Below, piece by piece: positions 48,801 to 60,745 of a DNA stretch of 64,000 nt. The number at the start of each line of letters is the position of its first letter. The first letter of the stretch is position 1. The position numbers were made by a program, and so were the translations under genes. Under the pieces are notes generated by a model. It ran no database searches, had not been told where the DNA came from, and saw only the letters and a list, made by a program, of their open reading frames with translations. The stretch spans positions 1,984,001 through 2,048,000 of the forward strand of contig RQOL01000532.1 of assembly GCA_013076295.1 (NCBI GenBank), read 5' to 3'. Source of the stretch: Sanderia malayensis. Its lineage: Eukaryota; Cnidaria; Scyphozoa; Semaeostomeae; Pelagiidae.

Positions 48801-51800
48801 GAAGAAACACAGGGGGAAGGTCTTGCCTGGATATGCTCGTCTTTCAGTGTTGGTTGACTGTTCAAGATAAGGGTTCCAATTCGGTTGCACCCCTTCGCCA
48901 AATGGGCGAATCCTGCCTCCGTAATCTAAAGAAATTTGAAAGAATATACTATGACACATCGAGATAAGCAATAGTAGTAACATGGTTGCATTGCAATAAG
49001 GAGAAATCCCTTATAGCCTGGATAAGGTCACGAGAGCTCTGAGTAGATTTACTATCTTTACTTCCTATGACAATTGGAGCCAAACAGCCTCTATAGCCCC
49101 GCGGGCTGGGCTGGCTCACGACAAGCATGTCAAGCTATAAGGCATAAGAAATAACGATTAAGTAAAAAAGTTGCTAGATACCTGGCAACAGCCTGATAGA
49201 TCGATGAAAAGCAACCTTTGGCATCCTTTGCCTGTAGAGAGATAGTGTAACCCTTTGTTTGTGAAGTTTGCGCAGAAGGACAAGTTCAAAAACTGAATGT
49301 TGTTGCAATTCCTATAAAAATTAATCACATAAATTGTTTCTATTAATATAAACAAATAAACGGCTCGAACTCTGAAAAGTTGATCAATAAAAGACCGGGT
49401 TATAAATGAAGCTCAAACTGTACAAAATGATAGTTGAATATATAATTCCATACAAAGCACAAATATATATAAATAAAATTATAGTAAGAAGAAAGAGCTA
49501 ACCGTGACAAGCTTCTCAGCGCTGCATCAGATATGTGACAATTTGACATATTCAAATACAGAAGACTTGCACAGCCAATGGCAATCTCTTTGATGACGTC
49601 ATCCTAGGGTGAGACAAGCAGACGTCATAATAATAATCATGACTGTTACTGCTTTGGTCAACGATGAAAGACAACGATAAATAGGCGTAGAGTATTTTTT
49701 GCGGGTTGATAACTCACAGTAACGCCTTTGCAGAAAGAAATGTTCAAGTCTTGAAGGTTTCGGCATTCTCCTAAAAACAAAAGGAAGCTGGATAACATAT
49801 CAATATAATTTTAAAATAGTTATTTTCATTTACCGAGGAAGATGAGTAGCAAATACAACACGATGGACTTCATTTATGAAAAAGCACCATCCATGAAAGG
49901 CACCATTCATGAAAGGCACCAATTATGAAAGGCGATACACAGCTAATTTTGAAAAAGAAATAGAAATATATGAAAAAAAAAGTCCTGGTAATTTTACCAA
50001 TCGTTTTCAGGCTCTTCGGGGTGAGATTATCCATGGCCCTCAGGTTCAAATGACAGAGGAATGGTCGACACTTGTGAACGAGGCTTGAAGTCGCTTTGCT
50101 TGATATTCTAAAACGAGGCGAGAAAAAAAATTCGTTCAACAAAGAATATTTTAATAGCTGAAGATAAAACAAGAAATTGTTAATTAATAATAACAAACAG
50201 GGGCGGTCTGGCATGACAATTGCAGGGTGGCTGGCAAACCAAAGGGGCCCGGTTTAGGGTGGTCCAAGTCTTCGAAAAGGGCCCGTAGCTTTAGTTTACG
50301 TTAAAAATCAGAAGGCCCGGGTGGCGATCGCCACTTTGCCCCCCGGGCCAGACCGCCCATGATAACAAACCTTTTATCCAGCTTTGTCAAATCAATCTGT
50401 AAGATAAAAGAAATGCTGTAAAGGTCAAGCAATTGAATGGGGGTACATAGAGGTGGTGGTCCAGTATGAATTTGCTCCTTCTAAATGATCAACTTGTTGT
50501 TTTACACCCTTCAATATACATTTTGCATTCACTTTAAAAACCTGCCGCCCCTCGTCGTTCATCAAAGTGAAGATCAAGGCTGACTTTACCCCCGTCTCAC
50601 AATACGTTCAGCCACTTCTCTGGTGTGCTGAGTATTTGAATAGAATGAAATTTAGACGGAGGTAACCTGGTACGATAAAAAACTTACTCTGCTCCATAGT
50701 ATTGTTGATTGAGTGATAATCTTCCACGTTCTGCAGACTTGTGAGCAGATAATCAAATCAGGCAGATCGACATAACTGAAGATCTAAAACGAAAAATAAA
50801 ATCACCAAGATTATTGATTCAGTAATAAAATGATTAATCAAACGATTAGACAAACGATTAATCACTTGATCACTTAATCAAGCGATTCGTTGATCCAAGA
50901 ATTGATTATGGAGAGTTTAGGATAGTTACCAAGATGGCGATTTTCCTCGGGAAGTTAGAAATGTGATCCTTTCCATCGGATGAGGTTTGTGGCCCTTCTG
51001 GTATCTCCCCTCTTTCAAGTTTCTGAAAAAATTAAGCGAAACAAATCAAGCAATCATCAGAATAATTAGGGTTAAATATTTTATGTATGATAGAAAGTGT
51101 AAATAGCTATCCGCGGTCGATCTGGCTCCACTAAACTGTAAACCATTACTCCTAGAGAGCTTGGAATTAGCTCAACGTGATCAGTAGGACCTATTTAGTA
51201 TAATTCGACTCCTTGTGAGTAATTTTTCAGTATATTTCAAAATTTGAATTTTTCAGTACCTACATCATGTATGATAGAAAGTCTTAATAGCTATCCGCGG
51301 GAAATCTGGGTCCACGAACCATTACTCCTGGAGAGCTGGGAATTGGCTCAACGTGATCAGTAGGACCTATTTAGTATAATTCGACTCCTTGTGAGTCATT
51401 TTTCAGTATATTTCAAAATTTGAATTTTTCAGTACCTATACATCATGTATGATAGAAAGTTTTAATAGCTATCCGCGAGAAATCTGGGTCCACGAACCAT
51501 TGCTCCTAGGGAGCTGGCAATTGTCTCAACGTGATCAGTAGGAGCTATTTAGTATAATTCGACTCCTTGTGAGTCATTTTTCAGTCTATTTCAAAATTTG
51601 AATTTTTCAGTACCTACTTCATGTATGATAGAACGTTTAAACAAATGGACTAGCAAAGATCAATCATAAATATGATGAAATTATGTAGGAATAGACATAG
51701 CGTAGAAACTAGCAGAAGGAAGTGGTAAAATATTTGAAAAAATACCTCGAAATATTCTCTTGTTTTCCTTGAATCCATCGTCACATGTTTCCAAGCCCCG

Positions 51801-53868
51801 AATATCAGTCTGAGAAGGGACGTGTTTACAACACGGCGTACCTTATTCATGAAGACTGCGAATGACAAAAGAGGCAAGATAAGATTCTATTGATTTTGCG
51901 GATTTTCGTTATATGGAGGTTCCAGTGTAGTTAAAAGCGCAAACTAAACCACCCAACAACCCCCTGCCAAGAACCCAACCCTTGAAAACAGCAGTTTGAT
52001 GAAGACACAGGGTGTCAAAGTGTAAAGTTTAAAAAGTAACAGTAAACCAATGAAGTATATAGAAAACCTCCATTTTCTGTATACCTCATCGGAGAAAATT
52101 AAACTTACTATTTTCCTTTTTCTTCTGCGATCTTACGAACGTCTGGTAAACAATTAAGGAAGAAGCTATATTCACCTAAAACTTCTAACTTATCTAAAAA
52201 ATACTACAAAACAGATTCGTGGCATTTTTAACCACTCATTGATTATTGAAAATAAATTAATGCGATGTCTGAGATGAGAAGGATACAAGCAATGCTGTAA
52301 AATAGACTTTCTGGAATCGTCTTTTGTGGTAAGACCTTGCAAACGTTAATCGTTCCAAGATTTGTCTGTTCTTATCTACTTTGTAATGCCAATAGATTTT
52401 GAGGGATCTAGTAAGATGGAAGAATTCGTTACTAAGAATAAACGTTTATCAAGAGTAATGCCGATAAGTGCGACTTTGCGAGAAATACTTCTTTCACCGC
52501 CATAGCGAAAATGAGAAAAGTTAGCCCCCCCCCCCGACCAAGCTAAGTTTATTTATATGCATAAAGTTCAGCGACAAAAGCACAAACGATCGATACAATT
52601 TATTATCAGCCTCGATTAAGATCAGCCTCTGTTGCTCGACTCCACTCTATGCAAACAAATTAACTCGTGGCTTTTCTCGCGTGTTGGATGAGGAGAAAGA
52701 AGCATCTATCCACATTACCATCTCATTTTTATGACGTGATAAATTTCTATTTTTACTATAACAATCACCGAACAGATAAACACAAATATAAACCTTTTAT
52801 CATTGATAAATAACTTTTTAATAGCTTCATCTGAGCAATAAGTAGCCATTTAAATGAATTATAATAGAATAAAGCAAATAAACAATTTGAAAACTCACTT
52901 GAAACATATTTTCATTAACTTCTGATTGTAGAAACTGTAAGCTCTTTCGTACATGTCCATAGTTGGCTGGTAGAGACATGAGGACAAAAACATCAGTGAA
53001 AACATTGATATGAAAATTGATGATTTCCCACTGAGAGGAAAGAAGAATAATGCGCATAATAAAGATTGTGGGTGGAAAGTAGGTGAAGATGGAGCATACT
53101 TGGGAGTTTTCATCTTCATAGGACCAGAGAAAGTCGAAAAACTTCGATCCAAAACGATGTTTTGGTTTCTTTTCCTCTTCGATAAAAGTGTCCCTGTGGA
53201 AATATAAACCAAAGCTGATAAATAAAACCCTGATATCTGAGCCATAATAGCGAATTTGGAGGTTACTCTTCTGGAAAGGCGATGGTTGAAGGGTGGAGAT
53301 AGATAAAGGTTCTTGAAAATATTTCACCATCGAAGAGACTCTATCTTTGATTTATCAGCTAATAATTCGCTGATTTTGTCAATGATAAACTGTCTTGCAT
53401 CTGCTGGTCTGTTCACGGCAAGAGCAGTAATCAAGCTCTGTGAATTTAAAAATAAACAGGTCAAGTAGAAAAACGTCATGATAAATATCCAAAATAAAGG
53501 TAGGTCCTGGAAGACACACCCCCTTTCAAATACGAAGTTACATTGCAATGCGATGCAAGGAAATTTTTTTAGACTTGTATAAATAATGTTATCTAGTACT
53601 AACAAGTTAATATAATATATGAAGCAATACATAAAACAATAGCTTCACAAAATGCTTCGTTAATGGCTTACAGATGGCGTTATGGTGCAAGTGGAAGCAC
53701 TGCATTAAATACTAGGCCTATATAGAGTTGAGATATCTTGGGATCCTTTTCGCTGCGAGTTGCGGTGAAAAAAAGCAAAAAGATATAGCTTACCTCAAAT
53801 ATATCAGGAAGCCGATGCTTCATGAGATAGCTCTTCAACTTGGGGTTGCAACTCTTCAAAGTTGACAT
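45865..53868 (-). CDS. FBXL13: F-box and leucine-rich repeat protein 13 / dynein regulatory complex 6
   Basis: Axonemal nexin-dynein regulatory complex subunit (DRC6). The N-terminal block MSTLKSCNPKLKSYLMKHRL, DIFESLITALAVNRPADARQ is the family leader, followed by SYEDENSQPTMDMYERAYSF. An F-box follows (HISNFPRKIAILIFSYVDL, IICSQVCRTWK; 51024-50690). Then come about 16 cysteine-containing LRRs such as LNLSFCANFTNKGL, LVDCERLTDLSLKAL and INLSYCEHVTDAGV. The last exon (45949-45865) ends NCRGISK and joins in phase (AG|C, Ser). First exons: 53868-53794, 53437-53328, 53193-53100, 52966-52899. A small exon near 52134-52104 is tentative. One intron uses a GC donor (48827). About 21 exons in 8 kb; human is 735 aa. 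Confidence 0.9.
46640..46860. repeat. 46-47 bp minisatellite in an FBXL13 intron
   Basis: Four to five head-to-tail copies of ccgaatatgaccgtgaagat plus aactctaggatgtgaccgtg and aagataa. The unit is itself a diverged dimer of gaccgtgaagataa. Confidence 0.85.
47715..47899. mobile_element. Pogo/Tc1-like MITE in an FBXL13 intron
   Basis: Begins CAGTCAACTCTGTCTAATTC; the reverse complement of the other end begins CAGTCAAATCTGCATAGTTC. TA is on the left and TG on the right. Best preserved copy of this family in the window. Confidence 0.8.
48138..48295. mobile_element. 158-bp MITE with CACTCTTTTTTATAAGAAC ends, TA target
   Basis: The left end CACTCTTTTTTATAAGAAC and the right end are inverted near-copies (right inner side TCTTATAAGAA), with TA on both sides, as for Tc1/mariner-type elements. 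No ORF. It lies in an FBXL13 intron. Confidence 0.75.
50198..50361. mobile_element. 164-bp hAT-type MITE with 8-bp target duplication
   Basis: Ends CAGGGGCGGTCTGGC and, inverted, CATGGGCGGTCTGGC. ATAACAAA is exactly repeated on both sides (50190-50197 and 50362-50369). An 8-bp duplication and CAG-type ends are hAT hallmarks. The element is GC-rich and stands out from the AT-rich FBXL13 intron. Confidence 0.88.
51083..51640. repeat. Three tandem copies of a ~180-bp unit in an FBXL13 intron
   Basis: Copies start at about 51083, 51267 and 51445, each with atgtatgatagaaag, tagctatccgcg, caacgtgatcagtaggacc and gtataattcgactccttgtg. A fourth begins at 51621 and stops. Copies 2 and 3 are more alike and both lack about 10 bp present in copy 1. 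Confidence 0.92.
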
Positions 53869-54231
53869 TTTACAGCGTGGGAAACCCGAAGGCAGTCAAT
53901 AACGTGATCTTCTGATCTATTACGTACAGCGCGTTGAATTTAATATTAAGTGGTTGCTGGACAAATATTACGCGCTGTCCTTAAAGCACTTGTTGATGTT
54001 GTTTACAATATGTCTAAGCAACAAATATTTTTTTTACACGCAGAAACCCGCAGAGTTGTGCGTGTTGTGGTAATAAATATTTCACTTAACTTTGACATGA
54101 TGTTCAAAAGTGAATAGAAAGGAAGAAATTATGACAAATAAATATCAAACAATTTTCTAGCTTTTTCTCCTGTCCTGAAATGTATCAGATGGCTGCTATG
54201 ATTCAGAATATCTAAAAAAGTTTAATAAACC
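53869..54231. promoter_or_regulatory. 363-bp bidirectional promoter, FBXL13 / SLC25A26
   Basis: The starts of FBXL13 (-) and SLC25A26 (+) diverge from this gap. No TATA box or repeat was seen. One short palindromic stretch, ctgatcttctgatct-like, occurs near 53900. Confidence 0.5.
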
Positions 54232-56581
54232 ATGAACAAAGACAAAATATGGGTCCCCTTAATTGTAAGTAGATATCTTCAATTTCTGTTCAACTCTTTT
54301 TAAAAGTAATTTTTAATACATTAATCACTTATATATTTGGTCCACGATTTCGCGAAAGCACAAGGGTGAGGTGTTCACATCTCCAGTGTAAAAAGGGGAA
54401 ATGCTGTTCACAGCAGGACTAACAGGGGAAGTGCTGAACAAGGGTATCTGGCCCACTCTTCTTAAATTCACTGCTGATATAATCTGTTTTCTTTTTTAGT
54501 CTGGTGGTGTGGCTGGAACAGCTGTAGATGTTGTCCTATTTCCTTTGGATACAATTAAGACACGACTTCAATCAGAAGTAGGGTTCAAAGCATCTGGGGG
54601 CTTTCGTGGCATATACAGGGGGATTTTGTCTGCAGCAATTGGGTCGTTTCCATCAGGTACCATGTAGCCAAGAATCGCAAGCAATATACCACCAAACATA
54701 AGGATCTAATTTCCCATGTAACGATTTTCCAATTAGATTAATCTTTAAGATATGAGGACAATGTTGATAAGTAAAGTTGTCATGAAGTTTTTCTTGATTT
54801 TTCTTTCAGCTGCGGCTTTCTTTTGTGCCTACGAAGCATCCAAAGGGATGTTGGGACAAAACTCCAGTCATCCAAGCATTGTCTACATGATTTCGGCCAG
54901 CATTGGTGAAGTCGTAAGTGTCTGTACTGTAACACTTTGAACAAACCCCCAACCCCGAATAAGCCCCCGCATCAATAACCAAATCCAGAGCCCTCTCCGA
55001 ATCCAGCTAAAATTTCTTTTCGCATATAAACATTTAAAATATACATACATGCATACATACATACATACATACATGCATACATGCATACATACATACATAC
55101 ATACATACATACATACATACATACATACATACATGCATACATACATACATACATACATACATACATGCATACATACATAATGCTGTGTTGTTGATGATTC
55201 TATTTATGTTTGCGATTCCATCCAAGGCTGGTTGCATTATCAGGGTGCCAACTGAAGTTGTGAAGCAAAGAGCTCAAGCGAATAAAAATTTGACAAGTTA
55301 CACATCATTTTTGTTCACCATCCAGACCGAGGTAAGGAAAAAGAGAAGGTTTCGTCCAGTTACTTTCTCCCCATTTTCAAAAATCCTGTTCCTCAGCCAA
55401 GATTTTTAATGATTCTGTTTTTCCTAGGGATTCCGGGGTCTCTATCGTGGATATTTTAAGACTGTGATGAGAGAGGTGACTTTCAATTCTAACACACAAG
55501 ATTCTGTTATGCCACCATATCTTCTCACATTGAATCCATGTTGCAGTGGGATAACTACCAGATTTGTGGTGTTCAGATTGTTTTAACATAAATTTCAAGG
55601 TTGTAATGCAACTTGTCTAATTGGAAACAATTTTCTGCACATTTCAGGTTCCATTCTCTTTCATCCAATTCCCAATTTGGGAATATATCAAGGTAAAAGC
55701 AGACATTGTCTCTTTCAATTTGCCCAACATATTTTTATGCTCTATATGCACTGCATAAATAACACCATTGTTTGGTTTTCAAGAAAGAATTGACGATGAA
55801 TTCAACAGTGCCTCTATCTGCGTTTCAATCTGGTTTGGCTGGGGGGCTATCTGGGGCCATTGCAGGGGCACTGACCACCCCATTGGATGTAGTGAAAACA
55901 AGAGTCATGCTAGCAGAGGTGAGAAAATAAGGATCAACACATTATTTCTCAAATTAACAACATTTAATTTTAGCTCTGTCAAATTAGAAACGTACGCGGA
56001 GAAATCGAAGATATTCTAATAATATCATGCTTCTTCCAAAAATAACTTTCTTTACAATTAAAACCCCCTAATTTATTCCCCTTGCTACCCCACTTACAAT
56101 GGTTTGGCTAGCTCAGCTCACCTGATAATCCTCCTGATTCGTTAAGTTGTTGGCACGCATTCGTCTGTTTCAGGAAGGGGGTTAGCAAAAAAACCTTAAC
56201 CCCCTCGTTTACTATATGCCTATCATTTCTTGACAATATTTTGTTTTGAATAGTTTTTGAAATCTCTTCTCATTCAGGGTCAGGCAGAGGTTGCTAGTTT
56301 AGGAATCTTTAAACTTATGCTGAAAATTTCAAAAGAAGAAGGTGCCAGCAAGTAAGTTTACTATTCTAGCGTAACAACTAGACGCATTAATCACTCGGTG
56401 CAATATCAAAAATTGATTTTATTCTTCTCTAACCGGCTACTTTTTTAATTCTGACCATTTATTTTATTTTAGCTTATTTTCCGGCGTTGTTCCTCGCGTT
56501 ATTTGGTTGAGTTTAGGTGGATTCGTGTTTCTCGGAGCTTATGATAGGTGTAAACTATTTCTTCTTGACTCAAACTCGTGA
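54232..56581 (+). CDS. SLC25A26: Mitochondrial S-adenosylmethionine carrier, 9 exons, 269 aa
   Basis: Inner-membrane carrier that exchanges cytosolic SAM for mitochondrial SAH, supplying methylation in the matrix. Exons: 54232-54264, 54500-54656, 54810-54913, 55227-55331, 55428-55475, 55648-55692, 55784-55918, 56278-56351, 56473-56581; phases agree (810 nt; human 274 aa). Three carrier signatures are present: [10 protein letters not shown] in repeat 1; the [10 protein letters not shown] form in repeat 2, typical of the SAM carrier; and PLDVVKTRV in repeat 3. The aligned [20 protein letters not shown] and [13 protein letters not shown] stretches fix the orthology. Intron 3 carries the ACAT microsatellite. 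The gene is convergent with NAPEPLD. Confidence 0.95.
55040..55181. repeat. (ACAT)n microsatellite
   Basis: About 35 tandem tetranucleotides, acat/tgcat variants, within SLC25A26 intron 3. On the minus strand it gives artificial Met-Tyr-Val-Cys ORFs that are not genes. Confidence 0.97.
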
Positions 56582-57021
56582 CAAAGTTAAAATGCTTCAA
56601 CTTGGGACAAGTTCAACTTGGGACAGGCTCAAGTTGGGACAGATGGTGATTCTTATAATGGTGCCGAAAAAAGCCATATTTAACTTAGCTCCTTCGAAGT
56701 TTATTAATGTTATTTAGGATGAACAATTATATCCAAAAACGAAAAAATATACGAATAATTGACATTCTCTTCTATCTATATTTTATGCGAGGGTGTGTTT
56801 TTCATGATAAATTTAATAGCTAAATGTAATTATATTATAAAATAGCTAGGTATATTGTTCTATAAATTTGTGCGAGGTTTCAACAAATGTTTTTCTTACA
56901 CCGATCTACCACAGGGCACTGTCAGCTTCCCTAAATTGTTAATTACGAATGCATAAAATCACAGCAAGATTTATCCTTTATTTATTGATTTAATTGTATT
57001 ATGTGTTGTGTACAGTTGCGC
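56582..57021. other. Shared 3' region of SLC25A26 and NAPEPLD
   Basis: A 440-bp AT-rich convergent gap. It includes a short duplicated cttgggacaggctcaagttg-type repeat at about 56601-56640 within the SLC25A26 3' UTR. No gene is present. Confidence 0.5.
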
Positions 57022-60000
57022 TCAAAGCACACGACTTTCACCATGGTGAAGAATAAAGAAGTCGTCATCAATACCAGAGTCCTTTGCGCACTTGCGAATC
57101 AGCTGTGGTGGTTCCCGTGTATTCTAAACGAACAAGCAAAGCCCCCCAATTTAACAGAAATTATCCATTGAGGTCCAATAGCAGATGGTAATAAAACCGG
57201 GGGTAAAATGGCGAATATATTTGAACTTGTCTGTTCAGTAATAGTCGCCATTAGACAGTGGCGTAGATAGTGGGGGTCAGGGGGCAAAACCCCCCTGTAG
57301 AGCTAAACTGCCGTTTTGGAAAATTGCTGAACTTGTCGGAAAATAAATATCTTCTGTTTACGTTCAGTTCTAGGTAATTTCCTTATCTTATATTCATAGT
57401 CTTGAAGAAACAGAATTGCTTATTAAATTTTTGTCGGAAAATCTGAATTTCTCGCCCCTCCTATAAAATTTCCTATCTACGCCATTGCCATTAGAATGGT
57501 TTATCATATCCTGTTCGCCCAACAAACACATGATCTAGTTCTCACAACTATCACTTTGCCCCGATAAAGAGACAATGTTTCTCTCAAAATATTGGTCTTA
57601 TAAACTCTCCTATTTACGACTCGATGGACTGTTCTTATGGTGGGAGTATGAAAATGTTTCGTGCCAAGAGCATCAAAAATTGAGTGCAACCCCCCCTTGA
57701 TTTATGACTTAACGCTGTGACTTTATATATGGAAAGCAAGCGATAACGGGGGTTGGCATGGTTCAAAAATGACAACAATACCTCGTATCCTAATGCGAAT
57801 GTTCCCCAGTGAATGCCGAGCGACTTTTTCGCCTTCACATCTTGGTGAATCTTGCACGCCTCCGCAGGGTCAATGTGTTGGTTTTTCATGAAATGCCTGC
57901 AACGGAAAATCCAGGTAAACGATATCGCTATAACAGAGAAAGCTGAATGCGAAAATTATGAAATTTTTATGCGTGGAATCGGTATAAGGAATTTCCTTAC
58001 AGGGAACGTCAATGTTAAACGCACAAAGCATCTAGTCCTTCAACCATCTCGTGCAACAACAGATGGTGAACCCGGTATGGCAAATGTACAACGAAAGTAA
58101 ACAATTGAACAATAGACAAATAAAAAAACAATAGATAAAAGGCCTGGCATGAAGTAAATCTTGCGGAAAACGGGCATTGTCGACGCTGATGTGAAAATTT
58201 CTTGACCCCCCGCCCAAGTTTCGGCATGCAAGATAACCAATTTACTATTTATCACGATAGAGATAATTTCAGTGAAACAAACCTTGGTCTGTAAGCACCA
58301 ATGGGAATGGCCGCAAGATCAAAGGGACCATATTTATCACCAACCAATTTGAATGTGTAACAGTAGCCAGTGTCACCTGCAAAGTACGCCCTATGTTTTG
58401 GTCCAATCATCACCCAACTGCCCCAAAGCCGAGTGTTCTGGTCCAACCATGTTCTCGTGCACCAATGCTGAGCTGGTGCAAAAACCATCTTTACTGTTCT
58501 AATGGTCGAAGAGTCACCACTGTCTTGGTCTGTGGCTTCGCTTGCCTCGTTTTCATTAGAAAGTGGAATGGTCACATCGAGGTTGTGCTCGTCGCCCCAA
58601 TTCAATTCAACTACATTCGTACATCCTGTCTCGTGCATCCAACTCTTGGTTCCCAAGGGAACATACCAGCGGAGACTATTGCCGTACCTTTGATTAAGAT
58701 TATTCACCTAAAAGAAAAATAAGCCAGTGACTTCAAAGTATATCCAGGAAGTATAGCGAGAAACTAAGATTTCTTAGGAAAGCAGATAGATATTAATGAA
58801 TGCTCTGTTATCGGCAGCTCCTGGCCGTTGGACAATGACGCAGGAAGCCTAAAGGTCGATGTAACTGCGCAGTACCGTATTTATTCAACTGCACAGGAGC
58901 ACATGTGATGTGTTAATACTTAGGGTGAGGGTTAGGCTTAGGGTCAGGATTAGGGCTATAAGACTAAACATGGGTGTAACCACGCAGTACTATATTTATT
59001 GGACCGCACAGGAGCACATAAGATGCGTTGATACCTAGGGGGTGATATATAGCGTAGTGCAACATACTTGGTATAGAGGATTGCGCACTACTAACTGTTG
59101 AAACATTTGTGCCAGCAAGCTGAGAGGTGATACGTAACTATAGCATACTGTAGAATAAAATAGACCATAGCTGACTTACTGTGAAATAGTCGAGGTGATC
59201 ATAATGATCATGACTTATGACAACGGCGTGAATTTGTGGCAGCTTTCCAATGTCCACTCTACAGTCGCGAAATCGTTTTGTTGCAACAAACTTCGACTGC
59301 GTGTATCCACAAAATTCACCAAAAACAGGGTCAGATATGATGTTCACCCCATCGATTTGAAATAGAACGGAGGCGTGTCCTAACCACGTGACCTGAATCC
59401 CATCCTTGGGGGCCTTTTTCATTCCTTCGTAATCTGGGGTGAATATCTGGAATTCCGGAATGGCGTCGAGATCCTAATCAAACAGACAATTGTAAAGCAA
59501 AATGACAATAGTTTTTTCAAATAAACTTTTAACTACGCACACGCAATAAAACTTGTTGATAATTTGTGATTTATGAACAATAATACATGTGGTTAAAAAA
59601 TAATAGCAAATTAAAATCATAGATGCTAAGAAAAACATGCTGCGTGATATAAATTTTTGTATACAAGGACGAGTTCTCTTTGTTTGCATCACAGTTAATG
59701 TCTTTCGCCAACAGACATCCGCTGTAAATAAAACATTGAATTGTGTGGCTCCTTTGTTTGTCGAATATAGTTCATGAGGAATGTTTTGATCGCTTCCCTG
59801 TTTGAGACTCTGTCCGTTATTAAATTAGTTGTTTTTATTGATTTGTTGATTCTTATATTATCCTTTAGGAGTTGAATAATTCTCCACATCTCAAAAATCG
59901 AAATTAATTCACTCAAAATAACATTTGGCATCAAATACACAACCAAAGCCAAACGAAAACAAGATCTGGATCAAGTAGGCCCTTGTCGAATCAAATTTCA

Positions 60001-60745
60001 CTGGATTGGATTACACCTTTCCTTTTATTTCGAGGTTCTTATGTCTTTTTTAGATCTTCATAAAACGAAAAGTGCCTCTTCCTCTCTGGTGATTTGACAT
60101 TTTCTGTAGTTGAGTGATTTGTCAATAAAGAAGTAAGACTAGTTTTTCTCGCCACTGTTGAATGTTGATGATCGACTAATTTTGAATCCTGCTGTTGTTG
60201 AGTTCTCAAAGCTGGTAGGCTGCTTGTCGAAGCATTTCTCCTTATCAAACATGGCTTCGTTTTCTTCCATTCGATACCATCTGTTTTATCAGCCATATCT
60301 TTACTTAATTTATCTAACACTTTGAATAATAAGTCCTTTCGTGTCGTGATAAAAACCTCTTAACCTTGTATTATTTTTAATCTTGCTTGAAAGGTTTTCA
60401 TTCTCATTCTCACTGAATCTTGTTCTTATTTACAATCTCGTTTTCGAAACGAGACGATAAAATGACGCAACTTCTTAGAAGCCAATTCAGACGGGAACTA
60501 AAAAATCTTTATCAAATTCATAATTTATTTGCCTGTTATATAACATGAAAATATTTCACCATAACTGTATAAACACTTACTGTCTGACTTGGTACGTTGC
60601 TTTCGTTCTTGTAATATGTAAAAAATTTTGCAATTTCCCAGTTGCCAGCTCTACCAGGGTTGCCCCAAGAAGTTTTAAATTTTCCATTCACACAAAGTGG
60701 TTTGGGGAGTTCAGTTAGTGAAGCATCAGGTTCAGTTTTCGCCAT
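57022..60745 (-). CDS. NAPEPLD: N-acyl-phosphatidylethanolamine phospholipase D, 5 exons, 366 aa
   Basis: Membrane-associated zinc metallo-beta-lactamase-fold enzyme that releases N-acylethanolamines such as anandamide. Exons: 60745-60581, 59473-59180, 58707-58283, 57896-57782, 57123-57022; phases agree (1101 nt; human 393 aa). Seen: KTSWGNPGRAGNWEIAKFF near the start, VTWLGHASVLFQ, the metal-binding HDHYDH (H143, H145, D147, H148), PAQHWCTRTWLDQNTRLWGS, YFAGDTGYC with the bridging Asp, IPIGAYRPR, and HHGESR at the end. All catalytic residues I can check are present. The start is the ATG at 60745. Intron 1 holds small ORFs and intron 4 a hAT MITE. It keeps its link with FBXL13 and ARMC10 as in human 7q22. 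Confidence 0.95.
57256..57487. mobile_element. 232-bp hAT-type MITE with 8-bp target duplication
   Basis: Left end CAGTGGCGTAGATAG, right end the inverse CAATGGCGTAGATAG. CCATTAGA is exactly repeated at both flanks (57248-57255 and 57488-57495). The CAGTGGCGTAG end is common among animal hAT elements. It lies in the last intron of NAPEPLD. Confidence 0.9.
58850..59045. repeat. Two-copy direct repeat with telomere-like TTAGGG words between
   Basis: gtaactgcgcagtaccgtat, aggagcacatgtgatg and gttaatacttaggg recur about 115 bp later with changes. Between them lies ttagggtgagggttaggctt followed by agggtcaggattaggg. It lies in NAPEPLD intron 2. Confidence 0.65.
59695..60320 (-). other. Two protein-like ORFs inside NAPEPLD intron 1
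   Basis: 60320-60039 encodes 93 residues, basic and Ser/Thr/Gln-rich (ASTSSLPALRTQQQQ; SPERKRHFSFYEDLKKT). 59952-59695 encodes 85 residues with amphipathic helices (MWRIIQLLKDNIRINKSIKT). Both are in the host gene's orientation. No splice pair that joins them convincingly was found. They could be a nested gene, an alternative first exon of NAPEPLD or chance; no family is recognised. Confidence 0.3.

Noticed and set aside
54883..55237. Long minus-strand ORFs rich in Met-Tyr-Val-Cys
   Set aside because: They are translations of the (ACAT)n microsatellite in SLC25A26 intron 3.
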